This document shows, piece after piece, positions 1 through 10,124 of a stretch of 64,000 bases of DNA (positions are counted from its first letter, which is position 1; every line of letters begins with the position of its first letter). Source of the stretch: Pyropia yezoensis (lineage: Eukaryota; Rhodophyta; Bangiophyceae; Bangiales; Bangiaceae); NCBI GenBank assembly GCA_009829735.1, contig CM020618.1, positions 27,256,894 through 27,320,893 on the forward strand, in the 5' to 3' direction. Below the pieces are notes generated by a model. That model was not told the origin of the DNA. It worked only from the letters and a program-made list of their open reading frames with translations, and made no database searches. Position numbers and translations under genes: made by a program.

Positions 1-1
1 A

Positions 2-2260
2 GGGGTACTCGAAGCCAATACCCGGGCACTCCGGGATGCCCGGTTCCCTAACACCCAGACGCAGCTCAAGAGCTTCCTGGGAATGTGCAATGTATACCGA
101 CGGTTCGTCAAGGACTTCGCTCGGATAGCTAAACCGTTAACGGTTCTTACGAGCAGTACCCTGCCCAAGGTACTCCAACCCCCTTCGCCTAGCGAAGAGG
201 AGGCATTCGAGTCGCTGAAGCGAGCCCTACTATCCCCACCCGTCCTTGCGTTACCGCACCGACGGGGTACCTTCGTCATCGATGTCGATGCGTGCGACAC
301 CCAAGTGGGATGCACCCTGCTACAGGGGGAGACGTTGATCGGTACCGATAACGTTATCCCGGACCTACGTCCGGTAGGATACTTCAGCCGGACACTCAAC
401 CCGGCTGAGCGTAACTATAGTGCCACCGAGCGTGAATGCCTCGGAGTTATAAGGGCAGTGCAACTGCTCCGTCCATACCTGGAGGGCTCCAGGTTCATCG
501 TGAGGTCCGACCACGAACCCCTACGATGGCTCCTCAACCTTGGTGACAAGGATTCCGATAGCCATGGGAGGCTAGCCCGATGGAGGCTAAAAATGGCCGA
601 GCACGACTACCGTACCGTGTATAAGGCTGGGTCAACCCACCATCTCGGAGACGCATTGTCTCGACTCGACACCCCGAGCGGGGATACCCGCCCGGTGGAC
701 GAGGACATCCCGGTGGTACCGGTCTGCATGGTGGGTAACGCTACCCAAGGTATGGTTGACCATACCATGGCACACCGAGCATGCCCACTAACCCTCGCGG
801 ACTTCCGCGAGGCACAAGCCAATGACGACGACTGTAGACGTCATCGCGCTAACCTCCTGGCCGGTACGGCCGGCATCTTCTCCGAGAACGAAGACGGACT
901 CATATACCGGCGGGCACCCGCCGATGGACGACATCAAGTCGTGGTTCCCGTGTCCTTACGGCAAGCCGTCATGGAACGAGAACACGAGAACCCCACAGCC
1001 GGACACCCGGGGGGTTCACGTATGTTCGCAGCAATGCGAAGGTTCTTCTACTGGCCAGCAATGGCCGTCGACGTGGTCGACCACGTAAGGGGATGCCACC
1101 CCTGTGCGCGTAACCGCATGAGTCTACATAGGCAGGCGTCTGCCATGAAGCTATTCCCACCCGATGGGCCCAACGAGCAAGTCGCTATCGACATACTCGG
1201 GCCACTTCCGGTAACGGAAGAAGGGAACAGGTACATCCTGGTCATGTCTGACCGCTTCACTAAGCTATCACGAGCGGCAGCCATCCCGAATGATACGGCA
1301 TACACCATCATGAACGCAGTGGTTGACCACTGGATCAGTGCATACGGAGTCATGAAGCAACTCCTCTCCGACAACGGAGCAAACCTTACGTCAGCATTCT
1401 GCACTAAGGTCCTGGGCATGTTCGGTATCGAACCACGTCGGGCATCCGACTACCACCCGCAAACCAACGGGCAGGTGGAGCGGTTCAACCGCACCATCGT
1501 CAAGATGCTACAGTGCTACGTGGCAGAGCACAAGAACACTTGGGACAGGCTTCTGTCCGTACTCACCCTGGCATACAATGCCAGGCCGCATCGGAGCACG
1601 AACATCGCTCCGCTGGAGTGGGTCATGCCAATAGGCGTCGGTAACCTGACGCTGCCACCAGGCAGGTGCACTCGGTATGATACACCGAAAGGCCGACCGG
1701 CCGAACGTATCCACCTAGCTTGGTTGGCCAAGCTATCGTGGATGATTCCTAAGCTCAAGGGTGCCCTTGACAGAACACAACTTCGATATAAGAAGAACTT
1801 CGACGCCCGGTTACGGGTGCGCAACGCAACCCTGATGACAGGTGACTGGGTCTACATCAGACACCAGAAGTTCCGGGGGAACAAGCTCATGCAACCGGTC
1901 AAGGGACCGTACCAGATTCTCCACAGAGATGACCACTCTGTTATCTTACACTCCGATACGGAGATCCAACGCATCAGTGTGAATGATGTCACACCTGCTC
2001 CGAAGCCGGAACAGCCTCAGCCGGTACCGGCTGGGTTGCTACATGAAGCTCTTACAACCCACCGGTCAGATGACCCGGTGGGACCGGATGGGATCCCATA
2101 CCAAGTAGAGAGCGTGGTCGGACACACCGACCCGGACCTACCAGGACCCTGGTACGTCAAGGTTATGTGGGTCGGATACGACTCACCCACCTGGGAACAG
2201 GCGGCGAATATACCCCGCCAACTACTCATGCCTTACATGAGGCGACGACGCCTACTGTAA
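2..2260 (+). CDS. Ty3/gypsy pol polyprotein, C-terminal part (RT end, RNase H, integrase, chromodomain)
   Basis: The frame is open from base 2, so the protein is cut by the window edge. It begins in the RT connection with the family motif FLGMCNVYRRF. RNase H follows, with an acidic FVIDVDACD segment at about 280-300, TERE at about 424, RSDHEPL at about 500 and HHLGDALSR near 640. The integrase has an H-H-C-C zinc region (EREHENPTAGH, then CHPCARNR, about 970-1120), then the DDE core: IDILGPLP (D, about 1190), LSDNGA (D, about 1365) and HPQTNGQVERFN (E, about 1455). A GPYQ module (about 1905) precedes a chromodomain at the C-terminus (WYVKVMWVGY, then TWEQ). Chromodomains of this kind direct integration to marked chromatin. 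No frameshift or internal stop is seen in this part. Confidence 0.93.
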   Translation, partial: GVLEANTRALRDARFPNTQTQLKSFLGMCNVYRRFVKDFARIAKPLTVLTSSTLPKVLQPPSPSEEEAFESLKRALLSPPVLALPHRRGTFVIDVDACDTQVGCTLLQGETLIGTDNVIPDLRPVGYFSRTLNPAERNYSATERECLGVIRAVQLLRPYLEGSRFIVRSDHEPLRWLLNLGDKDSDSHGRLARWRLKMAEHDYRTVYKAGSTHHLGDALSRLDTPSGDTRPVDEDIPVVPVCMVGNATQGMVDHTMAHRACPLTLADFREAQANDDDCRRHRANLLAGTAGIFSENEDGLIYRRAPADGRHQVVVPVSLRQAVMEREHENPTAGHPGGSRMFAAMRRFFYWPAMAVDVVDHVRGCHPCARNRMSLHRQASAMKLFPPDGPNEQVAIDILGPLPVTEEGNRYILVMSDRFTKLSRAAAIPNDTAYTIMNAVVDHWISAYGVMKQLLSDNGANLTSAFCTKVLGMFGIEPRRASDYHPQTNGQVERFNRTIVKMLQCYVAEHKNTWDRLLSVLTLAYNARPHRSTNIAPLEWVMPIGVGNLTLPPGRCTRYDTPKGRPAERIHLAWLAKLSWMIPKLKGALDRTQLRYKKNFDARLRVRNATLMTGDWVYIRHQKFRGNKLMQPVKGPYQILHRDDHSVILHSDTEIQRISVNDVTPAPKPEQPQPVPAGLLHEALTTHRSDDPVGPDGIPYQVESVVGHTDPDLPGPWYVKVMWVGYDSPTWEQAANIPRQLLMPYMRRRRLL

Positions 2261-2338
2261 CAACCCAACCGACACCGACTTCGGCTGTTGGGGGGTGAGG
2301 CTTATACCTACTAAGTAGGGTGTGACATGGTTATGGCA

Positions 2339-2434
2339 GACTTAGGTTTCTAAGTCAAATCAGACTTAGGTTTCTAAGTCGAACCAAGCTTAGGTAACTA
2401 AGTAGAGCCAAGCTTAGGTAACTAAGTAAAACCT
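2339..2434. repeat. Four tandem 24-bp palindromic repeats between convergent ORFs
   Basis: Four units start about every 24 bases (2339, 2363, 2387, 2411). The first two contain GACTTAG-GTTT-CTAAGTC and the last two CTTAG-GTAA-CTAAG, so each can form a small hairpin with a four-base loop. They lie in the gap between the end of pol (2260) and the end of the antisense ORF (2740). A transcript-end or regulatory role is inferred from position only. Confidence 0.8.
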
Positions 2435-2739
2435 GAACCTTAATAAGTTAACTTAAAGGTAAAGGCTAACCTCGATAATATCGAAGTAACTAGGGGGCTT
2501 ACACGGGAGGATGACCTCCCAAAGCCAAGACACAAAGTGAGGGACGATAACCTCCCCAAGCATGAACCAACCGGAAGAAGTTGGACGGGAGGCAAGGCAC
2601 CACTGAGCCAGAAGGGGTACTCCCCAGGGCAGCAAACAGAGGCAAGCAATGCCCCCAGCGGGGGATGAGTTTACACTCACTACAACCCGGCCACCATAAG
2701 GGCCACCGGGTCCCTCTCCCGTACAAACAATAACACTCC

Positions 2740-5187
2740 TCAGTGGGTAGACCCACTGCCCGAGGGAGGCCACTCACGCGTAAGCGCGTATACCTCCGTG
2801 CTCCACCGGTCGGCAATGTCACGACGGTCGATCACCCGAGTTACCTCGATGCAAAGCTGGACGAGGGTGCTGCGGCCAGCCTCCACGTCCTCCAGAGCTT
2901 TCTGGAGGCGGTCAAGCACGCCACCGAAGCAACGCGCTGACCGAACCAGCGCAGCACCTGGGGGGATATCCCCCCAGCTAACAGAGAGACCCTCCCGCAT
3001 TGCACGGGTAACTAGGGCGTCAACGCCTTCATACCAGAGACGGGGACCCCCGTCATTCATGACAGGGGCGGGAGGTGACACTGGCGCAGCCAGAGGAGCC
3101 ACAGGAGCCGACACGGCTACCACCGGAGCCGGTGGCACCTGATACGAGGCCCGGTAGGACGCTACCGAAGGGGCTCCACCGTAACCCCGGCGGGGCTCCG
3201 CCCGACGACGGGACACCTCACGCTCCCCACCCGCAGAGCCCCACTCTCGGGGACGACGGCCAACCGCCGCCGGTATCGGGTTACCGAACCACGGGGCAAG
3301 GACCTGAAGAGGGTCATGGATAACCATGGGAATACCCAGGTCAGCAACAGCCTCGGTAGACGCCCACCCATGGCAACTGGACTCACCCGGCTGAGTACGC
3401 CGGATACGCAACGAGTGACGAGGCAAGGGGGAAGCCCCAGCCTGCGGGTCCCGGTACGGGGGAAGGGCCAACACCCCAGCCCAGTTCACGGCATCGTGAA
3501 CAGCCAGCAGGGCTTCGAACTCCCGGGCCAACCCGGTTCGGGCAGCGATCAGGTCCACGCCCAACTGCGCGATGTGCCGACGGACACCCGTCGGAAGATG
3601 GAACAGGCGCCCCTGCCGACGGACGGACAGCAGGAAGGAGGAAGCCTGCCCGAGGGTAACCTCAAGGGTAAAGGTACCTTGCAACGGGTGGACCGGCCGG
3701 GAGGCCAACACACTCCCGAAGTATCGGAGACAAGGGCCGGTGTCAAACCGGAAAGCAGGGGCGGGTTCCCACCCCTCCTGCCACAGAGGCGGGCGCACGG
3801 GAGTGTATACAGGCGCACGACCGTTGCCGGTCTGCAACGCACACGTTATATCGGTGCGGAACGCATCCGCCATGACACCATGGTTACGTCGCCAGCTCGA
3901 CGCCGACTTCAAACCCGCCATAGGCGGGTAGGGAGCAGCCAACGACAGATACGGGGGTACCCCCGGGTAGTAGTCAAAGTCGGGATACCGACCGGTATCG
4001 CCCACCGTCTCCCCGAACGCAACCGGCGCCGCCGCCGCCGCAATCCCCCGAGCACTAGCCGGGTAGTCAACCTCCCGCGGCAACGCGGGAGCAATCAGGT
4101 CGCATACCCCGAAGTTGGGGTCGAGGTAGACCTCACCCCGTCCCACCCGGGTGCGCCAGAGCTGCGCATGCCGGTCATCCGGCTGACTCAGTATCCAATG
4201 GTGTTCCACCCGGACCGCGTTCGGCTGGTTGACCAGCCGCACCAGCTCCCGCTCCCAACTCGGGTCCACCTTGACGCGCCGGGAGTACTCTCCACGGGGA
4301 TGCGGCGGGTGGAAGTCCACCCGCATCCGCCCACCGGACTCCATTGACTCTTGCACAGTCAGGCCTCGAACCCGAGCCACCAGGTCGGATATCGACATGG
4401 CGGGTTGACCCGCCGCCACGGCGACGCCGCCACCCAACGGGGCAACCCGGGCAGGACTAGGAAGAATCGGGGGCGCCGGGGGATGCCCCACCGGCAGAGG
4501 GGCCGACGCCGGAGGTGGACGAGGCCGAGGAGGAAGAAGAAGGGCGGGCGCCCGCCCGGAGTAGCTCCCGGTGTCAACCGCCATGGGGGAAGGAGCGTCT
4601 TGACCGCTCGACGCCCGCGGCACCGCGGGTAGGGTACCGGCGCCGGCACCACCCGTCGACGTAGCCCCCGCCTCGGAAGGGGAAGGCACTTGGACAGCCT
4701 CCGGGGCCGAAGCACCGGCCGTGCGGACACCCGCACCGTCTTGACTCGCCGCACCGGGTGTCGCACCGCCACCACCACCCGCGTCAATGTCGGGACCGCC
4801 TTGAGGAGTCACCGCCCGGACACCCGGACCACCTTGCCCAGCCGGACTCGGCCGGGAATCGCCACCTCCGCCGCAGGGCGGGCCATCTTGGGGTAGCTGC
4901 GGTGAGCCGGCACCGGCACCAGGCTCCATCCGGGCAGCCGGCAGAGAGGGGGTAGAAGCCGCCACGCGCGGTTGACCGCCGGGTTGACCTCCGGCCGACG
5001 GCACCGTCGTGCCGCTGCACACGGACGACAGTCCTCCGGCCGACAGACGGACGGACACCGCAGGCTCGTCGTCTTCAGACGAGCTCACCCCGTAACGCGC
5101 GGCGTCAGGACCGACAGGCGCGTCGTCCTCCATCTCCTCCCCGATCAGGAGGTCTTCCTCCTCTTCAAGCACCTGGGGATAGGACAT
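2740..5187 (-). CDS. Antisense ORF protein of element 1 (815 aa, function unknown)
   Basis: This long ORF runs against pol and lies between pol and the 3' LTR. The first ATG is at 5187 (MSYPQVLEEEEDLL); the open frame extends upstream to 5298 without an ATG. The N-terminal third is acidic, then rich in Pro, Ala and Gly. The middle and C-terminal parts look folded, with aromatic and aliphatic residues and a segment containing RRQGRLFHLP (about residue 535). That segment lines up with RRGMLWHLP in the antisense ORF of element 2, followed in both by a QL..L(I/V)A pattern and a closing (N/E)W. No known domain is recognised. The frame is intact over 2.4 kb and the region holds no competing plus-strand gene, so coding is likely. 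The function is open; it could be an accessory, envelope-like or regulatory protein. Confidence 0.72.
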   Translation of the reverse strand: MSYPQVLEEEEDLLIGEEMEDDAPVGPDAARYGVSSSEDDEPAVSVRLSAGGLSSVCSGTTVPSAGGQPGGQPRVAASTPSLPAARMEPGAGAGSPQLPQDGPPCGGGGDSRPSPAGQGGPGVRAVTPQGGPDIDAGGGGGATPGAASQDGAGVRTAGASAPEAVQVPSPSEAGATSTGGAGAGTLPAVPRASSGQDAPSPMAVDTGSYSGRAPALLLPPRPRPPPASAPLPVGHPPAPPILPSPARVAPLGGGVAVAAGQPAMSISDLVARVRGLTVQESMESGGRMRVDFHPPHPRGEYSRRVKVDPSWERELVRLVNQPNAVRVEHHWILSQPDDRHAQLWRTRVGRGEVYLDPNFGVCDLIAPALPREVDYPASARGIAAAAAPVAFGETVGDTGRYPDFDYYPGVPPYLSLAAPYPPMAGLKSASSWRRNHGVMADAFRTDITCALQTGNGRAPVYTPVRPPLWQEGWEPAPAFRFDTGPCLRYFGSVLASRPVHPLQGTFTLEVTLGQASSFLLSVRRQGRLFHLPTGVRRHIAQLGVDLIAARTGLAREFEALLAVHDAVNWAGVLALPPYRDPQAGASPLPRHSLRIRRTQPGESSCHGWASTEAVADLGIPMVIHDPLQVLAPWFGNPIPAAVGRRPREWGSAGGEREVSRRRAEPRRGYGGAPSVASYRASYQVPPAPVVAVSAPVAPLAAPVSPPAPVMNDGGPRLWYEGVDALVTRAMREGLSVSWGDIPPGAALVRSARCFGGVLDRLQKALEDVEAGRSTLVQLCIEVTRVIDRRDIADRWSTEVYALTREWPPSGSGSTH

Positions 5188-5771
5188 GATAACGGGTGCG
5201 GAGTCCCCCGCGCCCACAAGCCGTCGACGGCTACGACCTGGTACGGTGGGATAACCGGGACGAGCCAGGGATGCGCGGACACCCGCGCTTATGACCACAA
5301 ACGGCCACGAGAAGCGCCTCAGGCGCGCGGGTCAACCCGCGCCCCACGAGGCTACGACCGGGCTCCACCCAGGCACCTGGGCGGGCCGGGGCCACACCCC
5401 CGTACGGGGCAACCAAGAGGGGTTCACCCCGAAACCGCCCCCGCGAAAAGCGGGAGCGGCCGCCCCCATTCACTCGGTAACACGAGAGGGGCTCCCCTAC
5501 CACCAGACACCTGGTGGCGGATCCGCTTGCACCACCCCTCGGAAAGGGGGGTCGTGAAGAGAACCCGCATCGGGAATTTAACGGTCCGGAAATCGGATCG
5601 TGTGTGTACCACACAAAGGGGGGCACCCCCCTCAGACAACCTCGAAAAGGGGTGTCTGTCGCGACGGGGCGCAAAGCCCCACCCGACTGGTAAACGGTCA
5701 CGCGACCCACTTACATTCGGTAACCCGAATGCAACTCGACCCGAGGACGGGCCGAATCTAAGGGGGGGATA

Positions 5772-6134
5772 TGTAGCAATATGGTTGGCCGTATTGTAAC
5801 CCTAGTATTAGGGGGGCTACTTCTAACCCTTAACTTCCAATTTGATAGTTCGTACTGGTCACGGTATCTATAAGTTACGTATGACCAGAGGGACTTGCAT
5901 CTTGGGGTGGAGGGTAGTTAGTAGTGTCTCTGAGGGTTTATAACGAGGGGGCCGGCGGCGAATCCACCGCCGGCCATGGTAGAACAACAAACCCCTCCCA
6001 TTTGGGCTCCCATCTTGGTCCCGTGGCTTGCGCTCCAAGGACAGCAACCTTGGCCTCCCGGTGACGTTGGTGCCGATCCCCCTTGGTGAGTGTTCCCTGA
6101 GAGTGGACGTGCGACGGATCCCTATTGTGCTACA
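5772..6134 (+). repeat. 3' LTR of element 1 (363 bp)
   Basis: It begins TGTAGC and ends GCTACA, a perfect six-base terminal inverted repeat, and follows a purine tract (AAGGGGGGGATA). Homology to element 2 resumes directly after base 6134 (CCCTCACACTCTCACAA), which fixes the right border. The other LTR is not in the window. Confidence 0.85.
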
Positions 6135-6167
6135 CCCTCACACTCTCACAACAAAGGCAGCTGCCAA

Positions 6168-8110
6168 CTAGGCATGCATGCTAGACTCTCCAACCCCACG
6201 GCCCTCGCCCTCACGTGGAGGCGAGCGGCGAGACCCACGCCGATAACGTTCCCCAGCAGTCGGCGGGGCCGGCGGCTCCAAGTCGGAACCGTCGCGCCCC
6301 TCACGGTCGCGCAAGTGGCGCCGGCCGCGGCTACCCTTCTGCTTGGTCTTGCGCGCAAGTTGGCGACGCAGACGCCGGACCGACTCCGACTCTGGCGGGG
6401 TAGAGGACTCCGAGACGGAATAAGACAACTCGTCTTCCGACACGGAGGGAGAGCGCCACGAGCGTCGGCGACGACGGCGAGGAGGCGAGTATGCCCGGCT
6501 TGCCCGACGTTTGCCACGCCCAAGTGGGGCTGGCTGGGGCACAATAGCCCCGATGCGAGCCAACTCGGCCGTCATAAACCCCGCCACCGACTCGCAACTC
6601 GCGGTCGCCACCGCAGTACGAACGCGCTCCTCACGTTGAGGAGTCTCGGAAGCCTGAAGGGATGCGGTCGACGCGGCCAACCAGGAAATGGTGCGCACCA
6701 ACGTGGTGACAATCATCTCTGAGGTCAGAGGCATGGTCGGTAACACCAACTTGGGATAAACCGTCAGGAGAGTGGCCCCCAAGTTGGGGGACACCGGGGT
6801 TGACGACCCAACGGCCACGCTTATCGGAATGTCCCCGTGCGGCTGGTAGGGGACAGGAGGAAGCGGAGGGATACGCCGAGGGGGCGGTGCCCGAGTGTAA
6901 CTGCGACCCCTACTCGGGGCCCCCGCAGTGGGTTGAGTCATATGGTCATCGTGAGAGGGCACGGCCATCACTATGGCCTTGTCCGGGGGCAGCGCAGTGT
7001 GGCGATCCACCCCCGGGGCATACGGGTAGTCCCCAATGCCCAGGCCCTCTCGTAGTACCACCCGGCCGTCGTGAGGTTCACGAGCGACCCACACGAGCTG
7101 GCGAAGTGCGCCATCGTCCTTGGGCCCGCGGGTGGGGCGGTGCAACTTGTGTTCGATACTCTCCCACTCGATGAACTTGTGGAGGCGGAGCATCTCCTCA
7201 AGTAGAGTGAGTTGTCCTGATGAGCACCCCTCAGCAACTAGCTGAGGGATGAGCTGTTCTAAACCTTGGATAAGACGAAGGGGCAGACGCCAGAGCATTC
7301 CCCGCCGCTGAACACAAGACACCCAGGTCGACAAGATCTCGAGGAGCCACTGGGTGACCAACATGGCCCACACCAGGTGATCCGGGCCAGCCGTCAACAT
7401 GACGGAGCCGAAGTGGTCGAGCAACCGTGGTAGCAACGCAGGGAACCCGTAGGGGACCTCAACTTGAGGCCACCACTCGGGCTTCTTGGGGTAGTACTGC
7501 TCCTTACTGGCAGCGGACTGCTGCGGAAACTCAAGTTGAGCCGAGGTCACCAAGTAGGGACCTCGCCGGAAGTCCTTCTCCATCCGCACATCAAAGTGAT
7601 GAGTGTGCGGATCGGCCTCGTGAAGGTACGGGGGGCGAGTTGCCACCGCGTCGCAAGTAAAGGTCGGCAAGTCGCCGGGACCCGGGATAGTTCCCCCGCG
7701 GTCCACCATGGCCTTAGCCCGCTGTACGTCTTCGACCTCCTCATCGTCCAGGAAGGCAAGCTTGTCCGTCCTGAAGCCGGCAGGGAACTCGACCCTACGT
7801 GGATACTTCTCCCGTAGGCGGTCCCATACCCGACCCATCGCTGTGCCAAGTCGGCCACAGCGAAGAACCGTCAACCCCTCCTCATTTGGAGGCCAAGCGG
7901 GGTAAAACCGCCGCCCCAAGGCCTCACTTGGGACGACTTGGCCCGCCTCCGGGGAGATCCCGCCGTCAACCCAAAGCCGGGTGACGCGGGAGTCCCATCC
8001 CCCGGAGCAACCGCAGAGCCCCCGCCGGAAGTCCCGGCGGGCGCTGCACCGTAGGAGGTGTCCTCCATACGTTCATCAAGAGAGGCAGTCTCCACCCCCG
8101 GAGTCACCAT
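6168..8110 (-). pseudogene. Antisense ORF of element 2a, frameshifted
   Basis: This is the counterpart of the ORF at 39524-41467. The start ATG (8110; MVTPGVETASL) is conserved. At about 7951-7954 the copy has four C (coding strand) where 2b has five, which shifts the frame after GFGLTAGSP; the rest (7919-6168) is open in the other frame and closely similar to 2b through the Arg/Ser-rich C-terminus. A one-base loss in a homopolymer is the simplest cause, either a real mutation or a sequencing error. Function unknown. Confidence 0.8.
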
Positions 8111-8446
8111 GGCTCTCCCCAAGTTAGGGAGAGACGCCCTGGTTGCAGCAGCACGAGACCCGCCTCGAGTTGAGGGGGGCTCGGATCGTGGGTAGATGGG
8201 TGGCCTCCCCAGCGTGGGGCGGCCAAGGGGAAGGTGAAGGGGATGTGTTGGTGATGGTGAAGAGAGAACCGGGGAGAGCAAGCTGGCGAGTGGGCAAGCT
8301 TGAGGAGAGGGGCGGTCAAAGTGACCGCCTCCACGTCCACGTTACGTACGCTGGGGGACAGCAAGTCGCGCCCCCAACGCCGAGACGTCCGTTTACGCCC
8401 CCTCTCACAGGGCCGACCGGGTCGGCCGGAACTCAGGAGAGGGGAG

Positions 8447-8916
8447 TGTGGCAGTATTGACCCACAGGTAGGGGGGCAACACGTGCCATGCAAGGGGCGG
8501 CAGGCCACTAGCCTGACCCGTTCCTCCCCCTGCATTTGGGTTCATATTCCCTAAGTTTGGGATTGTTAGCTTAGTAGTAAATCCAACTTGGATTTGAGGG
8601 TTTTCTGCATTTACCGTCTTGAATTTTCGTGTGGCCCGGTGGGCAGGTGCTGGGGTGGGAGATTCTGAGTGGCGAGATTCTGAGGGGACCCTGGGGGGAT
8701 AAGGGGAGGGACAGCGGGGCTTGGCCTTGCTTCCCCGTCCCGACCAAGAAACTGTTGGCCCACACACAATCTTCTTGTTTGTCAGTGGGGGGATTGCCCC
8801 ACAACAGGGATAGAGTGTGTGCGACTTGCACTTCTTCCAGTTCCCCCCGACACGGGAGGCAGCCCTTGTACACCGCCCCAACTTGGGTGTCGCGTGTGCG
8901 AGGGGTTTTTGCCACA
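8447..8916 (+). repeat. 3' LTR of element 2a (about 470 bp)
   Basis: It begins TGTGGC and ends GCCACA, and is homologous in reverse orientation to both 469-bp LTRs of element 2b, with many substitutions. A purine-rich tract (AGGAGAGGGGAG) lies just before 8447. The next bases (AGAAC) would be the right copy of the target duplication. Confidence 0.88.
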
Positions 8917-10124
8917 AGAACTGCGGCCAGGGTCATAAGGAAGGGAGTCGACTGGCCAATAGCGGCACGGCTCGGGGCCTCCAGCGCCTCAATGACGGTG
9001 GCCGGCACGTCGAATGGGTTGTCGGAGAGGGTGTTCGTGAACAGGGTGTGCCGCAGCGAGGGGATGTTTTCCTGTACGGCTGCAATGGCTGTAGCCTGCC
9101 CGACCCACCGCGTCCGACTGTAGGCCTGTAAACCACGGACACGTCGTCGCCCCGGATCCACAATACTCATGACGGTCGCCGCATGCAGAGCGCGTCGACA
9201 TCAACAGCGCGAAAAGAAACCCGTCATGGCTAGGGAGCTCCTCAACGCCAGGGAAAACGGCTGGATCTTCGCGGCGTCTTCAGCGACCAGGTTGCCAGCG
9301 TGCGCTGCGCAGCCGGATCCAAACACGAAGGTGCCGTTGTTGACACCCGCGCTCCGCATGCGGACCATGGGGCTGGGCGAATCAGACACCACCACGGGTG
9401 CCCGCTCCTCCAGCAAGCGGCGCCAGCGCGGTGCTGGTGCAGCGGCCCCACCCCCCGCACTGGCAGCAAGGCGAGCTGCAGCCATGATGGGCTCCTTGAA
9501 AGAGTCTTGGAGAGCCCTCAACAGGTTGTCACCTGTCGGAGATACGGAGTCCATGCGAGCAGTGGCGTAGAGAAGAGCCAAAGGCGAGAATTTTACACAA
9601 TTGCAGACCCCTTGACGGTTGACGGTGGCGCCGTCCATCGACACAGCCGACGAATCCGCCTACCTTATACGCTCCACCACCCGCGCGTCCGACTTGGCCG
9701 CCACGAGGGGCACGTATGTAGACGCCAGCATGCGCCGGTTGCCCGGCATGAACCGCCCACGAGATACGAAGGCGAGGGCTGCCTGCCACGGGGGTGTCTC
9801 AAAAAAACCCAGCGGCAAGCACGACTCGCACATGGCCTCCACCCACAACAGCCGCCACTGGTGGAGCTGCTCCCCCGTCGCTGGGGGCAGGGTACCGGGG
9901 AGGTTTACAGCAGGTGCCAGCGCGCCCATTTTCTCCGGGAATGACCGCTTAGCAGCCACGCAGCCGATCAGATGCTCCCGCGCCCTGGTCTTGTTGGGGG
10001 TGTTCTCCCATCCGCACCCGTCGCCCCGACCGCGCATCCGGCCCGGCGTGGAGTCGACCTCGACGTACAGCCATGACCCCGTCCGTCGATAAGCAGGCGG
10101 CAGAGCGCTCCCGCCTAGAGCCAC
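8917..10124 (-). pseudogene. hAT-family transposase relic, truncated by element 2a
   Basis: The minus-strand frame is open from 10124 to the LTR border apart from two single in-frame stops (TAG at 9660-9662, TGA at 9201-9203). It carries the DUF659/hAT core: a PPWQAAL...PGNRRMLASTYV segment (about 9870-9700), SMDGATVNRQG (9641-9610), VVVSDSPSPMV then GCAAHAGNLVAEDA (about 9400-9270), and a TRW motif (about 9110). The typical C-terminal dimerisation region is absent because element 2a is inserted at 8916. The two stops without frameshifts suggest an inactive but not very old copy. The assignment rests on motif order and spacing. Confidence 0.68.

Larger units (their letters stand above)
1..6134 (+). 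mobile_element. Ty3/gypsy LTR retrotransposon 'element 1' (3' part)
   Basis: The left part lies outside the window. In order the visible part holds the end of the reverse transcriptase, RNase H, integrase and chromodomain (2-2260, plus strand), a spacer with four 24-bp palindromic repeats (2339-2434), a long ORF on the opposite strand (2740-5187), a polypurine tract ending at about 5771, and the 3' LTR (5772-6134). The sequence right of the LTR is homologous to the pol/antisense-ORF spacer of element 2b, so element 1 is nested inside a copy of element 2. The 5' LTR and left target-site copy cannot be seen. Confidence 0.88.
6135..8916 (+). mobile_element. Ty3/gypsy 'element 2a' (3' remainder)
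   Basis: This segment matches, in reverse orientation, 38717 to about 41505 of the complete element 2b: the antisense ORF plus one LTR. Its gag-pol would lie on the plus strand left of the window, because element 1 is inserted in the spacer after pol. Its 3' LTR ends at 8916 and abuts the interrupted hAT gene. The matching sequence is visibly diverged from 2b, so this copy is older. Confidence 0.85.
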
